Shown here: positions 1-7,787 of the stretch, piece by piece
Layout of the letters: every line of letters starts with the position of its first letter
How positions within the stretch are numbered: the stretch's first letter is position 1
Assembly: GCF_900104145.1 (NCBI RefSeq)
Contig: NZ_FNLB01000006.1
Location: forward strand, 3,970,501-4,034,500
DNA length: 64,000 nt
Direction of reading: 5' to 3'
From: Pseudovibrio sp. Tun.PSC04-5.I4
GTDB taxonomy: Bacteria > Pseudomonadota > Alphaproteobacteria > Rhizobiales > Stappiaceae
Position numbers and translations under genes: made by a program
The notes under the pieces: generated by a model
Told to the model about the DNA's origin: nothing
Databases searched by the model: none
What the model saw: only the letters and a program-made list of their open reading frames with translations

Positions 1-445
1 CGGCACCATCGAATTCGGCCCCAATGTAATCAATGTTATACCTGATTTCGCTAAGTTTACGGTTGATCTGCGCGATCCGGACCTAGCGGTCTGGGAAACA
101 CGCCAGGCTGCGCTGGTCAATTTTCTTGCTGAATTGGAAAAATCAGATGGCGTCACCATTGAAACCGAGCAGTTGGCCCGTTTCGAACCGGTTGTCTTTG
201 ACGAAAACATCGTTCAGATGATTGAAGAGGCTGCTGCTGAACAACAGTTCTCGTGTCGCCGAATGACCTCCGGAGCAGGCCATGATGCGCAAATGATGGC
301 TCGCATTTGCCCAACCGCAATGATTTTTGTCCCAAGTCGCGACGGCATCAGCCACAACCCGTTAGAGCATACAGAAGACGAGGCTCTGGTTGCGGGTACG
401 AAAGTACTACTCGATACGGCCACTAGGATCGTAACTGGCTCATAG
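1..445 (+). CDS. Partial M20-family amidase (hydantoinase/carbamoylase type), C-terminal part
   Basis: Only the last ~147 codons are present; the reading frame is open from base 2 and stops at 445. The fragment shows the M20 dimerisation-to-catalytic transition: GPNVINVIPD followed by FTVDLRDPD, then MTSGAGHDAQMMA and PSRDGISHNPLEHT. The last two match the C-terminal metal- and substrate-binding blocks of N-carbamoyl-L-amino-acid hydrolases, allantoate amidohydrolases and related Zn-dependent amidases (family knowledge). Substrate cannot be assigned from this fragment. No operon partner follows; more than 1 kb of non-coding, mobile-element-scarred DNA lies downstream. Confidence 0.85.
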   Translation, partial: GTIEFGPNVINVIPDFAKFTVDLRDPDLAVWETRQAALVNFLAELEKSDGVTIETEQLARFEPVVFDENIVQMIEEAAAEQQFSCRRMTSGAGHDAQMMARICPTAMIFVPSRDGISHNPLEHTEDEALVAGTKVLLDTATRIVTGS

Positions 446-910
446 CGCCGGACTTACAGTCATCATTATTAGCCGCTGTACGGAGAGTGCTGATAATCCG
501 AACTCGGCAAAAAGAGGCCGCTCGTCTTGATCGCAGCGAATACACACTTTGTCCCGAAGTAGTATCTTGCCAACGCCTAAGCGAGCGGCTCATTCCTATC
601 TCAATGTCTGTTTGACGCGAAAATAATTAAAAATAGCAAGAACGCCTTAGCTGGAGGTGCCGGGGTTAGGGTGAATGGCAGGTATGGTCATACTGCAACA
701 TGCTACGCCTGCGAATACTAACGACCTCTTTAATGGCAGCATCTACTTGCCGCATCTCAAGGTTCTCGCGATATACTCAAACGCCGTAATCGATCATGTT
801 AATGGCAAACGGCTCTAGCGTTTCCCTTTCTTCGAACCGCGCTTCCTGCTGTTTGCACGTTTACAGCATTCCGATTGTCGCAATTCAACCGATCTGTAAG
901 GTGCAGCTAC
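446..910. other. Non-coding stretch after the amidase
   Basis: I see no convincing gene in this stretch. It forms the left part of a 1.17-kb gene-free block that also contains a transposase remnant and an inverted-repeat element. It may be decayed mobile DNA, but no coding similarity could be read here. Confidence 0.5.
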
Positions 911-1065
911 TCACGAGGCGATTAAGGCGTTGACTGTAAGCTTTTCTCTGAGTGCTTCGTAAGCGGCCGGTGAAAGTTGTAAAATAGCTCCCACTGGTCG
1001 AGTTTTGCCTCCAGATCAACGTCCCCCTTGTAGCTGAGAAGTTTGCTGAATGTGTTGTAGCGATT
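911..1065 (-). pseudogene. Remnant of an IS3/IS481-type transposase (C-terminal end)
   Basis: Read on the minus strand, this stretch encodes SYKGDVDLEAKLDQWELFYN and then FHRP. After a frame change it gives AYEALREKLT and a stop at 911-913. This is the usual C-terminus of IS3/IS481 integrases, in which a WE.FYN..RPH motif is followed about ten residues later by TPYEALREKL (family knowledge). The segment between RP and YEAL is missing and the two halves are in different frames. The copy is therefore internally deleted and dead. The rest of the transposase is not recognisable upstream. Confidence 0.6.
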
Positions 1066-1144
1066 AGTTGAGCCCACCAGACATTCAGGTCATTCGCTGC
1101 TGTGCAAAAATCTAGGTCAACAGCAGGTCATTGCTAACGCGTAG

Positions 1145-1310
1145 GGCCGAGGTTGTGTGAAAACCCGGGCTGAAGAATTTTCAGTAGGATGTGGTTCTAT
1201 CAAACGACCAAGAGCCAAACATCTATCTCTTGAGTACGAGAAAATTACCCGATCCTAGAAAACCATTCTAACGGCTCTCCGAGATTTCGCGTTTTCACAC
1301 AGCCTCGGCC
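1145..1310. mobile_element. MITE-like element with 20-bp terminal inverted repeats
   Basis: Bases 1145-1164 (ggccgaggttgtgtgaaaac) and 1291-1310 (gttttcacacagcctcggcc) are inverted copies differing at one position, enclosing 126 bp with no reading frame. The layout is that of a non-autonomous IS derivative (MITE) or the joined ends of an internally deleted IS. I could not see a clean target-site duplication. The family of the parent IS is not determined. Confidence 0.55.
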
Positions 1311-1617
1311 ACAAGCTGCCATACGAGCATTACCATGGAGGGTTGCAATTTCTCTAGACCCTCCATGCCAATAAGCGTGAGACATTCCACTGGCCAAAGT
1401 TTGCACTTGATGGCGTAGGAGAACGAACCCATGGTTATGCCTTCACAGACACCGCTTTCTCTCAATCAATGAACGTGGTCAAATCTCTCACCACAAAATT
1501 ACCCAGATTTAAGAAACGCTGCTATGGATCTATTTTCAACGTAACAGTGAATGGACAGAAGCATTTTCATACGCTGGTGAGGTTAACCGAGTTTCTAATT
1601 TTAAGGGCCAACATCTG
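1311..1617. promoter_or_regulatory. Leader region upstream of the dioxygenase gene, with hairpin
   Basis: This gene-free interval holds a hairpin with perfect 10-bp arms at 1334-1343 (catggagggt) and 1358-1367 (accctccatg) and a 14-nt loop. No T-run follows, so it is not a standard terminator. The promoter of the downstream cassette should lie in this interval. A weak ribosome-binding AGGG occurs about 10 bases before the ATG at 1618. Confidence 0.35.
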
Positions 1618-2538
1618 ATGATTAGAGTAACTCTTGATAAGACCGAACTCTCAGAAGCCACGTGTAAAACTTTAAAGCAGCTTGTTGATACAATTCGATC
1701 TGAAACACCAGGCCAAATCCAAAGTCGTTATATTTCATGCATCAACCTCCATCGCGGAGAGATGCTGAATGAAATTAAAGAGACATTTTGGGCAACGAAA
1801 AGACCAATGGTTGTGCAAGGCCTTCCTGAATTTTCTGATATTGAGGATACAAAAATACTCCTCTTGCTACTAGGCGAGAGCATAGGAAAGTGTGCTGCTT
1901 ACTCCGAATACAACCAGAGTTACATTACCGATATACGCCCCACGAAACAGTCTGCAGAGGCAAGTAGCGGTACTGAGTTGCTTTCAATGCACAATGATCT
2001 TGCATTTGCAACAGATGGCTGCCGTCCTGCAGCGTTGGTACTTGTTCCTCACATCGCCGACAACACAGTACCCAAAACGCTGATAGCGACGACAGAAGCC
2101 ATTGTTTCTGCTCTGCCCCAAGACGTTATTGATATATTGGAGCAAAGAATTTTTGAGATCAGATCCGGTGCAAAGCTACTTTGGCCATGCGAGCAGATCC
2201 GACGTATAAGCATAATCGACTATGATGCTTATGGGGTACAGCGCCTTCGCCTCAATTTTAATAACGTCAGCCCAATCCCCACACTTAACCCTGAAGAAGC
2301 AAACCTCGCACGTCACGCGTTAGATCAAGCTGCCCAAGAAGCTCTTCTGATCGGGCGGATGGAAGGGCATCAAATTTTGAAAGGAGAGGCGCTTCTAATA
2401 CCCAATGATTACTGTCTTCATGGGAGAGATATTTATTCTGGTGATTGTATGGATCGACTTTTATTGAGATCATATATTATGACTGAGGAGATGGTTAAGT
2501 TAAACCATGGAAACACGATGGTTTCTCTCCGACTTTAG
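1618..2538 (+). CDS. TauD/clavaminate-synthase-like Fe(II)/2-oxoglutarate dioxygenase
   Basis: This 306-residue protein has the facial triad expected of the TauD/CAS-like family. The first pair is H125 and D127 in SMHNDLAF, and the distal histidine is H268 in YCLHGRDIY. R284 in LLLRSY, about 16 residues later, is the likely 2-oxoglutarate carboxylate ligand (family knowledge; assignment by eye). Such enzymes hydroxylate or desaturate small molecules, often free amino acids. The gene is followed after 81 bp by an opine-dehydrogenase-like gene and then an EamA exporter on the same strand. I infer that it modifies the amino-acid precursor or product of a small exported metabolite. Its base composition is AT-richer than the housekeeping genes to the right, which suggests acquisition. 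The substrate is unknown. Confidence 0.72.
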   Translation: MIRVTLDKTELSEATCKTLKQLVDTIRSETPGQIQSRYISCINLHRGEMLNEIKETFWATKRPMVVQGLPEFSDIEDTKILLLLLGESIGKCAAYSEYNQSYITDIRPTKQSAEASSGTELLSMHNDLAFATDGCRPAALVLVPHIADNTVPKTLIATTEAIVSALPQDVIDILEQRIFEIRSGAKLLWPCEQIRRISIIDYDAYGVQRLRLNFNNVSPIPTLNPEEANLARHALDQAAQEALLIGRMEGHQILKGEALLIPNDYCLHGRDIYSGDCMDRLLLRSYIMTEEMVKLNHGNTMVSLRL

Positions 2539-2619
2539 AAACAATATACATATCTGTCATCATCTATACTGAGAATACTTCCTTCTATCGGATGTTTGTC
2601 AGTATGGAGCATATCTGGC

Positions 2620-3792
2620 ATGGACAATATATTGATAATTGGAGGGGGGCATGTCGGCGTAACTTTGGCAGTTGATTTGGAGCTGCGCAAGCAGGAAACT
2701 GGCTGTTCGCCTCACCTCATTCTAGTAAGAGATGAAGAGCACCTGTTGAATGGCTCTTCCGGAAAGGCGGACATTGACTTTGAAGACGTCATATCCGGTC
2801 AAATACAACACTGTAGCTTTCCAAAAGAGCATGTTCATAAATTGGACAGCGATTTAAGTAATGTACTCCCAAACACTAGGGCCATAATTATAACGGTGCC
2901 TGATATTCCAAGTCTCAGATTTCGTATGATTGAGTGGGTAAAATCTCACGCGCTACCCGCTGAGGCTTACGTTGTGTTTGTGAGGGGAGGACAAGGAGGA
3001 CTTATTGCAACGATCAATGCTTGGCGCGAGGATCCTGATTTCCAAAAATTTAGCTTAGCTCTCGTCGAAGACAGTTTTTACGGTACGCGCTTCATAGATA
3101 ATAAAGTCTCCTTCAAAAGAAAACAGCTCACAAATGTAAGTGTAATTGGACCAAGGCCAGATGATATAACGAATAATTTGGCGCAGCTTTTTCGTGGGCC
3201 ATCAATACCAGAGGGATTTCACAAATTTTCTCTGGTTCGGCCTTTAGATTTACAGTTCGATCCTCTTGGATATATCATTCACCTGGCTGTAGTATTAGAT
3301 AAAATGAACCTCCAACTAACAAGCCAGGGCATTCAATACAGCCATTATTGTGATGGAGTGCATCAAGGTAACGCTGATACTATAGAAAATCTTGATCTCG
3401 AAAGAGTTCAAATGGCAAAGTGTTATAATGCATCAACACGGTCATTCTCCAATATCTTAACTGAACAATATAACTTGCCGAAGCAACCGACCTTCTTGGA
3501 AATGATGAAAAGCACAAAGGGTATCTATCGGTCTTTATCGCCCAAGTCGATTGAAGGTCTCAAGGTCTGCCGTCTTATTCATGAGGACGTTCCAGCCATG
3601 TTGGTGATGGAGTGGTTAGGTCGCATAAGCGGTGAGCAGTTCACACACATCAAAAGGCATGTCGTTAATGTTCGAGAACAACTCCAAAACCTCGGCATAA
3701 AGTTCCAACCGCATCAACACTATGTGGAGGATTTTGAAAGGCGGAAAATGGGGCGGAGTGAGGTCATCAATCTGCTTACCAACCCTGTATGA
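2620..3792 (+). CDS. Opine dehydrogenase-like NAD(P)-dependent enzyme
   Basis: The protein starts MDNILIIGGGHVGVTLA, a Rossmann dinucleotide fold with GGGHVG. It ends in the helical domain typical of octopine/nopaline/opine dehydrogenases. LGYIIHLAVVLDKMN (about residues 216-230) matches the region carrying the catalytic His, and it is followed by an I-x-N-L-D-x-E-R-V stretch and HEDVPA. These enzymes reductively condense an amino acid with a 2-oxo acid; CntM of the staphylopine/pseudopaline pathways belongs to the same fold (family knowledge). I chose the ATG at 2620 because it sits just before the Rossmann strand, with GGAG about 10 bases upstream; a TTG at 2596 would add eight residues. 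It lies between a dioxygenase and an EamA exporter. Confidence 0.72.
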   Translation: MDNILIIGGGHVGVTLAVDLELRKQETGCSPHLILVRDEEHLLNGSSGKADIDFEDVISGQIQHCSFPKEHVHKLDSDLSNVLPNTRAIIITVPDIPSLRFRMIEWVKSHALPAEAYVVFVRGGQGGLIATINAWREDPDFQKFSLALVEDSFYGTRFIDNKVSFKRKQLTNVSVIGPRPDDITNNLAQLFRGPSIPEGFHKFSLVRPLDLQFDPLGYIIHLAVVLDKMNLQLTSQGIQYSHYCDGVHQGNADTIENLDLERVQMAKCYNASTRSFSNILTEQYNLPKQPTFLEMMKSTKGIYRSLSPKSIEGLKVCRLIHEDVPAMLVMEWLGRISGEQFTHIKRHVVNVREQLQNLGIKFQPHQHYVEDFERRKMGRSEVINLLTNPV

Positions 3793-3895
3793 CTTTACCT
3801 CAAATGTGAGCACCTTTACCGAACTCGCAGGATATACTTGCAAGGCTACGAATAGATATATGTTGCTTTCCATCACAGCGCATCATGCGAAATAG

Positions 3896-4945
3896 TTGTG
3901 GCAGAGACTGTACTTTTTCTTTCCCGCTCTGCGAGGGGTTTCAGGGGGGGGGGTGGCACTTCTCCAATGGATAAGCCTCGATACAATTTGTCTTCTGACT
4001 TTGGGTGGCAATGTGAAAATCGGAAGATTTACCTTTGGTGTTTTTTTGATTTTGGCCTGCAATTTTCTTTTTGCAGCTAAAGAAATTTTTGCCAAGGCCG
4101 CTTACCGGGAAGGAAGTTCTCCCGAATATTTCATCATCATCTTTGTATTGGTACTGATCCCCTTTGCGGCCATTATTGTAATCGGCCACTATATAAAGCG
4201 AGGTCGGCTTCATTACAGGCGAAAAACAATCCTGTTGAGCGTACTTGCCGGCTTCTTGTGTTATGACTTAGCGATGACGCTAGATTTTTTTGGTCTAACA
4301 GTGGTCCCGGTCTCAATTGAGCGGTCGCTATTTAGTGTTTATCCCATTTTCATCTATCTTGGTGGATTACTAATTCATCCCCATTCGCAAATTCCCCGCC
4401 ATGTTTTTTGGGTTGTCTTCTCCTCAATTTACGCCGGAGTACTGCTATTATTCTTTGATGGATATAGTTCCCTAACCGACGATAAAGCCTTTCACTCATA
4501 TCTGTTTGGGTCATCCGAAATACTCTTAAGCGCGGCAACATGCGCCGCCTTCTTCCTAATCAGCGAGAAAGTAATTGAGCTCACTGACCCCTGGTTTGTT
4601 GCTGGTATTGCAATGCTCAGTGGAAGTAGCTTGGCGGCTACACATATTGTTATTGCTCAGCCTGATATTATTTTCTCATCTCACTCCCCCAAGCTGTTTG
4701 CTTTGGCAGCGGCTGCAGCTTTTTGTACTTTACTTTCCGGCTATTGGATTTGCATTGGTATTCGTGCAATTGGAGCTGTCTACAGTGGACTTATTTCAGC
4801 TGCCAGTCCGGTATTTTTGGTTTTGATCGCCTCCCCACTTTTAAATGAGGAGGTGTCACTCACGCAAAAAAGCGGCATATTTCTCATAGGAGTAGGCATA
4901 GGATTTCTGATTTGGTTCCGGAGGAACACGGACAATGCAAAGTGA
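3896..4945 (+). CDS. EamA/DMT-family transporter (putative exporter)
   Basis: This hydrophobic protein has about ten membrane segments in two repeats, as in 10-TMS drug/metabolite transporters. Recognisable parts are FLILACNFLFAAKEIFAKAA near the N-terminus, LDFFGLTVVPVSIERSLFSV in the first repeat and GAVYSGLISAASPVFLVLIA in the second. The likely true start is GTG at 4013 (VKIGRFTFGV...), giving 310 residues; the stretch from 3896 to 4012 is not membrane-like and contains ten consecutive G (3944-3953). It follows an opine-dehydrogenase-like gene. In Pseudomonas aeruginosa the pseudopaline exporter CntI is an EamA protein beside the opine dehydrogenase CntM (established), so export of an opine-like product is a reasonable inference. 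Confidence 0.75.
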   Translation: MWQRLYFFFPALRGVSGGGVALLQWISLDTICLLTLGGNVKIGRFTFGVFLILACNFLFAAKEIFAKAAYREGSSPEYFIIIFVLVLIPFAAIIVIGHYIKRGRLHYRRKTILLSVLAGFLCYDLAMTLDFFGLTVVPVSIERSLFSVYPIFIYLGGLLIHPHSQIPRHVFWVVFSSIYAGVLLLFFDGYSSLTDDKAFHSYLFGSSEILLSAATCAAFFLISEKVIELTDPWFVAGIAMLSGSSLAATHIVIAQPDIIFSSHSPKLFALAAAAAFCTLLSGYWICIGIRAIGAVYSGLISAASPVFLVLIASPLLNEEVSLTQKSGIFLIGVGIGFLIWFRRNTDNAK

Positions 4946-5159
4946 AATCTGTTTGGTTGAGAAATTCCGACGTTTTTGGGCGCTGTTGCATGAATCCGCT
5001 TCTGCCGTATATTTCGTCCAGTGAGGACGAGAGCAGGCTTGGGAAATTCGGGCAGGTTGTATAAGTGATCCTATGGCCGCATAACTGTGTATCTCTTTGC
5101 CATTCCTTATCTCCTTCATAGCAAATATTGCTCGAAAGAGACTGGAACGTAACCGTGAC
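4946..5159. other. Intergenic scar with a possible IS end
   Basis: No gene is visible. The segment 4978-4998 (gggcgctgttgcatgaatcc and one further base) resembles the outer end of IS5-type elements, and the following ~90 bp reads like a short IS remnant joined to the broken parA. This is visual resemblance only; no matching second end was found. Confidence 0.25.
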
Positions 5160-5290
5160 AAGACCAGTTTGTCTGTGTCTACAAGAATGGCGCTTGTATC
5201 CTCCAGTGCCAGAGAGCCGGTGATGGACACGGCAAGTGTGGATTTTCCTGTACCGCCTTTGCTTTGTAAAATTCCTAGGACATGAGCCAT
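5160..5290 (-). pseudogene. Truncated ParA-type ATPase remnant
   Basis: Reading leftwards from an ATG at 5290, the frame gives MAHVLGILQSKGGTGKSTLA and then SAILVDTD. These are the first strand, the deviant Walker A (KGGTGKS) and the second strand with the VDTD motif of ParA/MinD/Soj partition ATPases. Homologues continue with DPQ and the rest of the fold, but here the sequence turns into unrelated residues (KLVLSRLRSS...) and no switch II or later motif is present. It is a 5' fragment of about 43 codons, probably left by a plasmid or integrative element. Confidence 0.65.
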
Positions 5291-5900
5291 TTCGATGAAA
5301 CTCCTAGTGTCTGACAATGAAAGACTGTTGTTTAACGTCGGTAGCGATACAACTGAATGCAGGCGATAGGCAGTAGACGGCTGTTAAGTGGTGTATGCGA
5401 GCCTACATGTTGGTTGCTGGCGTAGTTCATGTGCATCGAACCCGCGAATAATCGCAGACCTAATGTTGTCGGTTCCGAGTAATGTGATGTCGTTCTCTTT
5501 TCATTACGTACTGGAAACGTAAGCGGGCACATTTTTCGTTGGTTATTAGCTGCTAACCTTCGATAATGGGCGTGAGGTTTTGGTCAGACAAAATGGCGTG
5601 TTTTAACCTATGAGCACGTCACATATTTTTCGCGATTGCGTGGGACACTTTCATTCTAACCCATTGAAATTCAACGCGGCACTTTGCACTCTGCATGGGT
5701 TACCTTCTTATTGTTTTTGCTTGACTTCCAATGGCTATGATAGCCCCTCCGGGCCTACCACCTTCCCCTTTTAATTAATGCTATAAGCTTAGCTCAACAG
5801 CGCTTGGTTGCTCTCTGCGCGTGAAGTTTTTATGTATTCCATCGTCATTTATGTATTCTCAGTGGCTTTATTGGATGTGGTATTTACGCCAGCATGAAAT
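5291..5900. other. Gene-free stretch between the parA remnant and the curli locus
   Basis: I can support no gene here; short open frames on both strands show no recognisable motif. It probably contains the right edge of the acquired region and the distal control region of the curli operon. Confidence 0.4.
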
Positions 5901-5940
5901 CATAGGTGATAAATCATCCCATTGATCTATTGAGTGAAAA

Positions 5941-5976
5941 GACGTCAAAGTAATTACTTGGTTCTTACCATGGTAA
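5941..5976. promoter_or_regulatory. Cluster of palindromes upstream of csgF (candidate operators)
   Basis: Three perfect palindromes lie in 36 bp: gacgtc at 5941-5946, aagtaattactt at 5948-5959 and ttaccatggtaa at 5965-5976. They sit 134-170 bp before the csgF start and are plausible operator sites for the regulator(s) of the curli operon. No csgD-like gene is in the window, so the binding protein is unknown. Confidence 0.4.
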
Positions 5977-6109
5977 AAGAAACTAATACCTTGATATGTC
6001 GCGAGATGACACAATAGTCATCGATGAATATACCAATCCTACATCGACAAAACAGACACTTTCTTTTTCACAAAATAATCGTGAAGTCTTCGTCAGGTTA
6101 GGGGTTGCT

Positions 6110-6577
6110 ATGAGACTTAAATTTGCCCTCGGGCTCACGTTGGGGTGTGCCCTCAGTGTTGGCTCTGCTTATTCACAACAATTAGTTTATCAGCCAGTTA
6201 ATCCGAGTTTTGGCGGATACGCCAACAACACTACGCATCTTTTCGCAACTGCAAATGCGCAGAAAACGGCAACGATCAGCGGGAACAAAGGGTACGGCAC
6301 TGGCTCAGGGGATGGCACAGACGGTTCTGGCAATAGTCTGGCTGACTTGTTCGTTCGGCAACTGCAAAACCGTCTGATTTATTCTCTGGCAGATCAAGTC
6401 TCCAAGGCCATTTTTGGCGAAGACCCGAAAGATAGCGGCACAGTCAGCTTTGGTGATCAGAAAGTAACATTTGTACGCGGAGATGGCTCAATTCAGTTGC
6501 AGATCATCGACGAGAGTACAGGTGCGGTTACCGATATTACGGTTCCTATCCTGCAAACAGCCACTCCCATAAATTAG
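6110..6577 (+). CDS. csgF: Curli assembly protein CsgF
   Basis: This protein of 155 residues has a signal peptide (MRLKFALGLTLGCALSVGSA) and a mature N-terminus beginning SQQLVYQPVNPSFGGYANNT. That is the CsgF signature block, which inserts into and caps the CsgG pore (family knowledge). CsgF works at the cell surface, coupling secreted curlin to the CsgG channel and the nucleator. I chose the ATG at 6110 because it begins the signal peptide and is preceded by TAGGGG; an ATG 38 codons upstream is in frame but adds non-conserved sequence. csgG follows after 9 bp, so the two are co-transcribed. Confidence 0.92.
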   Translation: MRLKFALGLTLGCALSVGSAYSQQLVYQPVNPSFGGYANNTTHLFATANAQKTATISGNKGYGTGSGDGTDGSGNSLADLFVRQLQNRLIYSLADQVSKAIFGEDPKDSGTVSFGDQKVTFVRGDGSIQLQIIDESTGAVTDITVPILQTATPIN

Positions 6578-6586
6578 GTTATTGTT

Positions 6587-7537
6587 ATGATTAAGAAAAC
6601 ACTTGTTGTTGCAATGGCTTTGTCGTTGTCTGCATGTGGGCCGATTTCGCGAATGGCGTTCAGTCCAGGCCCGCAACTTGCCACTATTACCGAGCAAGCC
6701 AGTAAACTGAAAATGCTGCCTCCGCCTAAACAGCCTATTTACGCTGCCGTTTATAGTTATCAAGATTTGACGGGGCAGTATAAGCCTTCTGACAAGGTAC
6801 AGACCCTGTCCCGGTCCGTAACTCAAGGTGCTGACACCCTATTGGTTCGCGCTCTTCAGGATGCAGGTGATCGCAGTTGGTTCCGCGTTGTTGAGCGTGG
6901 CAATCTGGATGCGCTGCTTAAAGAGCGCCAGATCGTAACGCAAATTCGTAAGATCTACCTGGGTGAAGACAAAGTAGATCCCAAAGTCCTGCCGCCACTG
7001 CTTTACGCAGGTGTCATTTTTGAAGGCGGCATTGTCGGGTACGATAGCAATACCCGCACCGGAGGCATAGGTGCCCGGTATTTGGGTATCGGCGGCAACG
7101 CAGATTATCGTCAGGATGATGTAACCGTTTCCTTGCGTGCAGTCAGTACCCGTACCGGGGAAGTTATGGCCAACGTGATGGTCCAAAAATCCATTGTATC
7201 CGTTGGCATAAAAGGCGGTGCGTTTCGTTACATTGCGCTTGATGAAATCTTAGAAGCAGAAGCGGGCATCACTAAAAACGAACCGGTTACATTGGCTGTT
7301 CAAAAAGCGATTGAGAAGGCCGTTTATTCCATCGTCATGGAAGGTGCGCGTGTTGGAGCCTGGGGGTTTGAGAACCCGGCACAAGCCAATGCTTTGTATA
7401 AAGAATACACATCCGAGAAGGCACAGGTCACGCAGCGTGTAAAGAGCAAAAGAGCTCGTCCCCCATCGAATACCGGTGCGTACCGGGGCAATGTTCCACT
7501 GGCACGTGCAAACCTGTGGGCGAATAAGAAATCTTAG
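6587..7537 (+). CDS. csgG: Curli secretion channel lipoprotein CsgG
   Basis: This is a 316-residue lipoprotein: a short hydrophobic leader ends in a lipobox LSAC, so Cys17 should be acylated. The body matches CsgG, with VYSYQDLTGQYKPSD, then FRVVERGNLDALLKERQI, LLYAGVIFEGGIVGYDSNTR, GGIGARYLGIG, and DDVTVSLRAVSTRTGEV. CsgG forms the nonameric outer-membrane pore that exports curlin subunits (established). It lies 9 bp after csgF and upstream of a large curlin gene. The last ~45 residues (KSKRARPPSN...) are a basic tail of unknown role. Confidence 0.95.
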   Translation: MIKKTLVVAMALSLSACGPISRMAFSPGPQLATITEQASKLKMLPPPKQPIYAAVYSYQDLTGQYKPSDKVQTLSRSVTQGADTLLVRALQDAGDRSWFRVVERGNLDALLKERQIVTQIRKIYLGEDKVDPKVLPPLLYAGVIFEGGIVGYDSNTRTGGIGARYLGIGGNADYRQDDVTVSLRAVSTRTGEVMANVMVQKSIVSVGIKGGAFRYIALDEILEAEAGITKNEPVTLAVQKAIEKAVYSIVMEGARVGAWGFENPAQANALYKEYTSEKAQVTQRVKSKRARPPSNTGAYRGNVPLARANLWANKKS

Positions 7538-7581
7538 GATGTCGCGAAACGCCTAGCAGTTCTAGAACTGCATTCATCAAA

Positions 7582-7649
7582 TTTTCTTGCCAAAAAAAAT
7601 CTTATAACTCATTGAAAATCATAATCTATAAGATTTAGGGGCAAGAAAA
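7582..7649. terminator. Long two-part hairpin between csgG and the major curlin gene
   Basis: The outer arms are ttttcttgcc (7582-7591) and ggcaagaaaa (7640-7649), a 10/10 match. The inner arms are aatcttata (7598-7606) and tataagatt (7627-7635), a 9/9 match, separated from the outer arms by a small internal loop. There is no plain T-tract at the 3' side beyond the arm itself. The structure may act as an attenuator or as an RNA-processing/stability element separating the secretion genes from the highly expressed subunit gene. Confidence 0.45.
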
Positions 7650-7675
7650 ATAAGTTACCGCATTGTCGGTAAATA

Positions 7676-7707
7676 AGGGTGTGGGACCTCGCAAAAACTC
7701 ACACACC
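7676..7707. other. Second hairpin upstream of the curlin start
   Basis: The arms agggtgtg (7676-7683) and cacaccct (7700-7707) form an 8-bp stem with a 16-nt loop, about 80 bases before the curlin ATG at 7788. It probably lies in the 5' untranslated leader and could affect stability or regulation. Confidence 0.35.
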
Positions 7708-7787
7708 CTCACGTCGCAACGGAGCAAAGCAGGTTGGTTACAATCTCCTTTGCTCACCCGATCTATTATATGTGAAGGCTCATAATT

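Noticed and set aside
5332..5532. Minus-strand short open frame near the parA remnant
   Set aside because: No motif, no ribosome-binding site and no similarity I can read.
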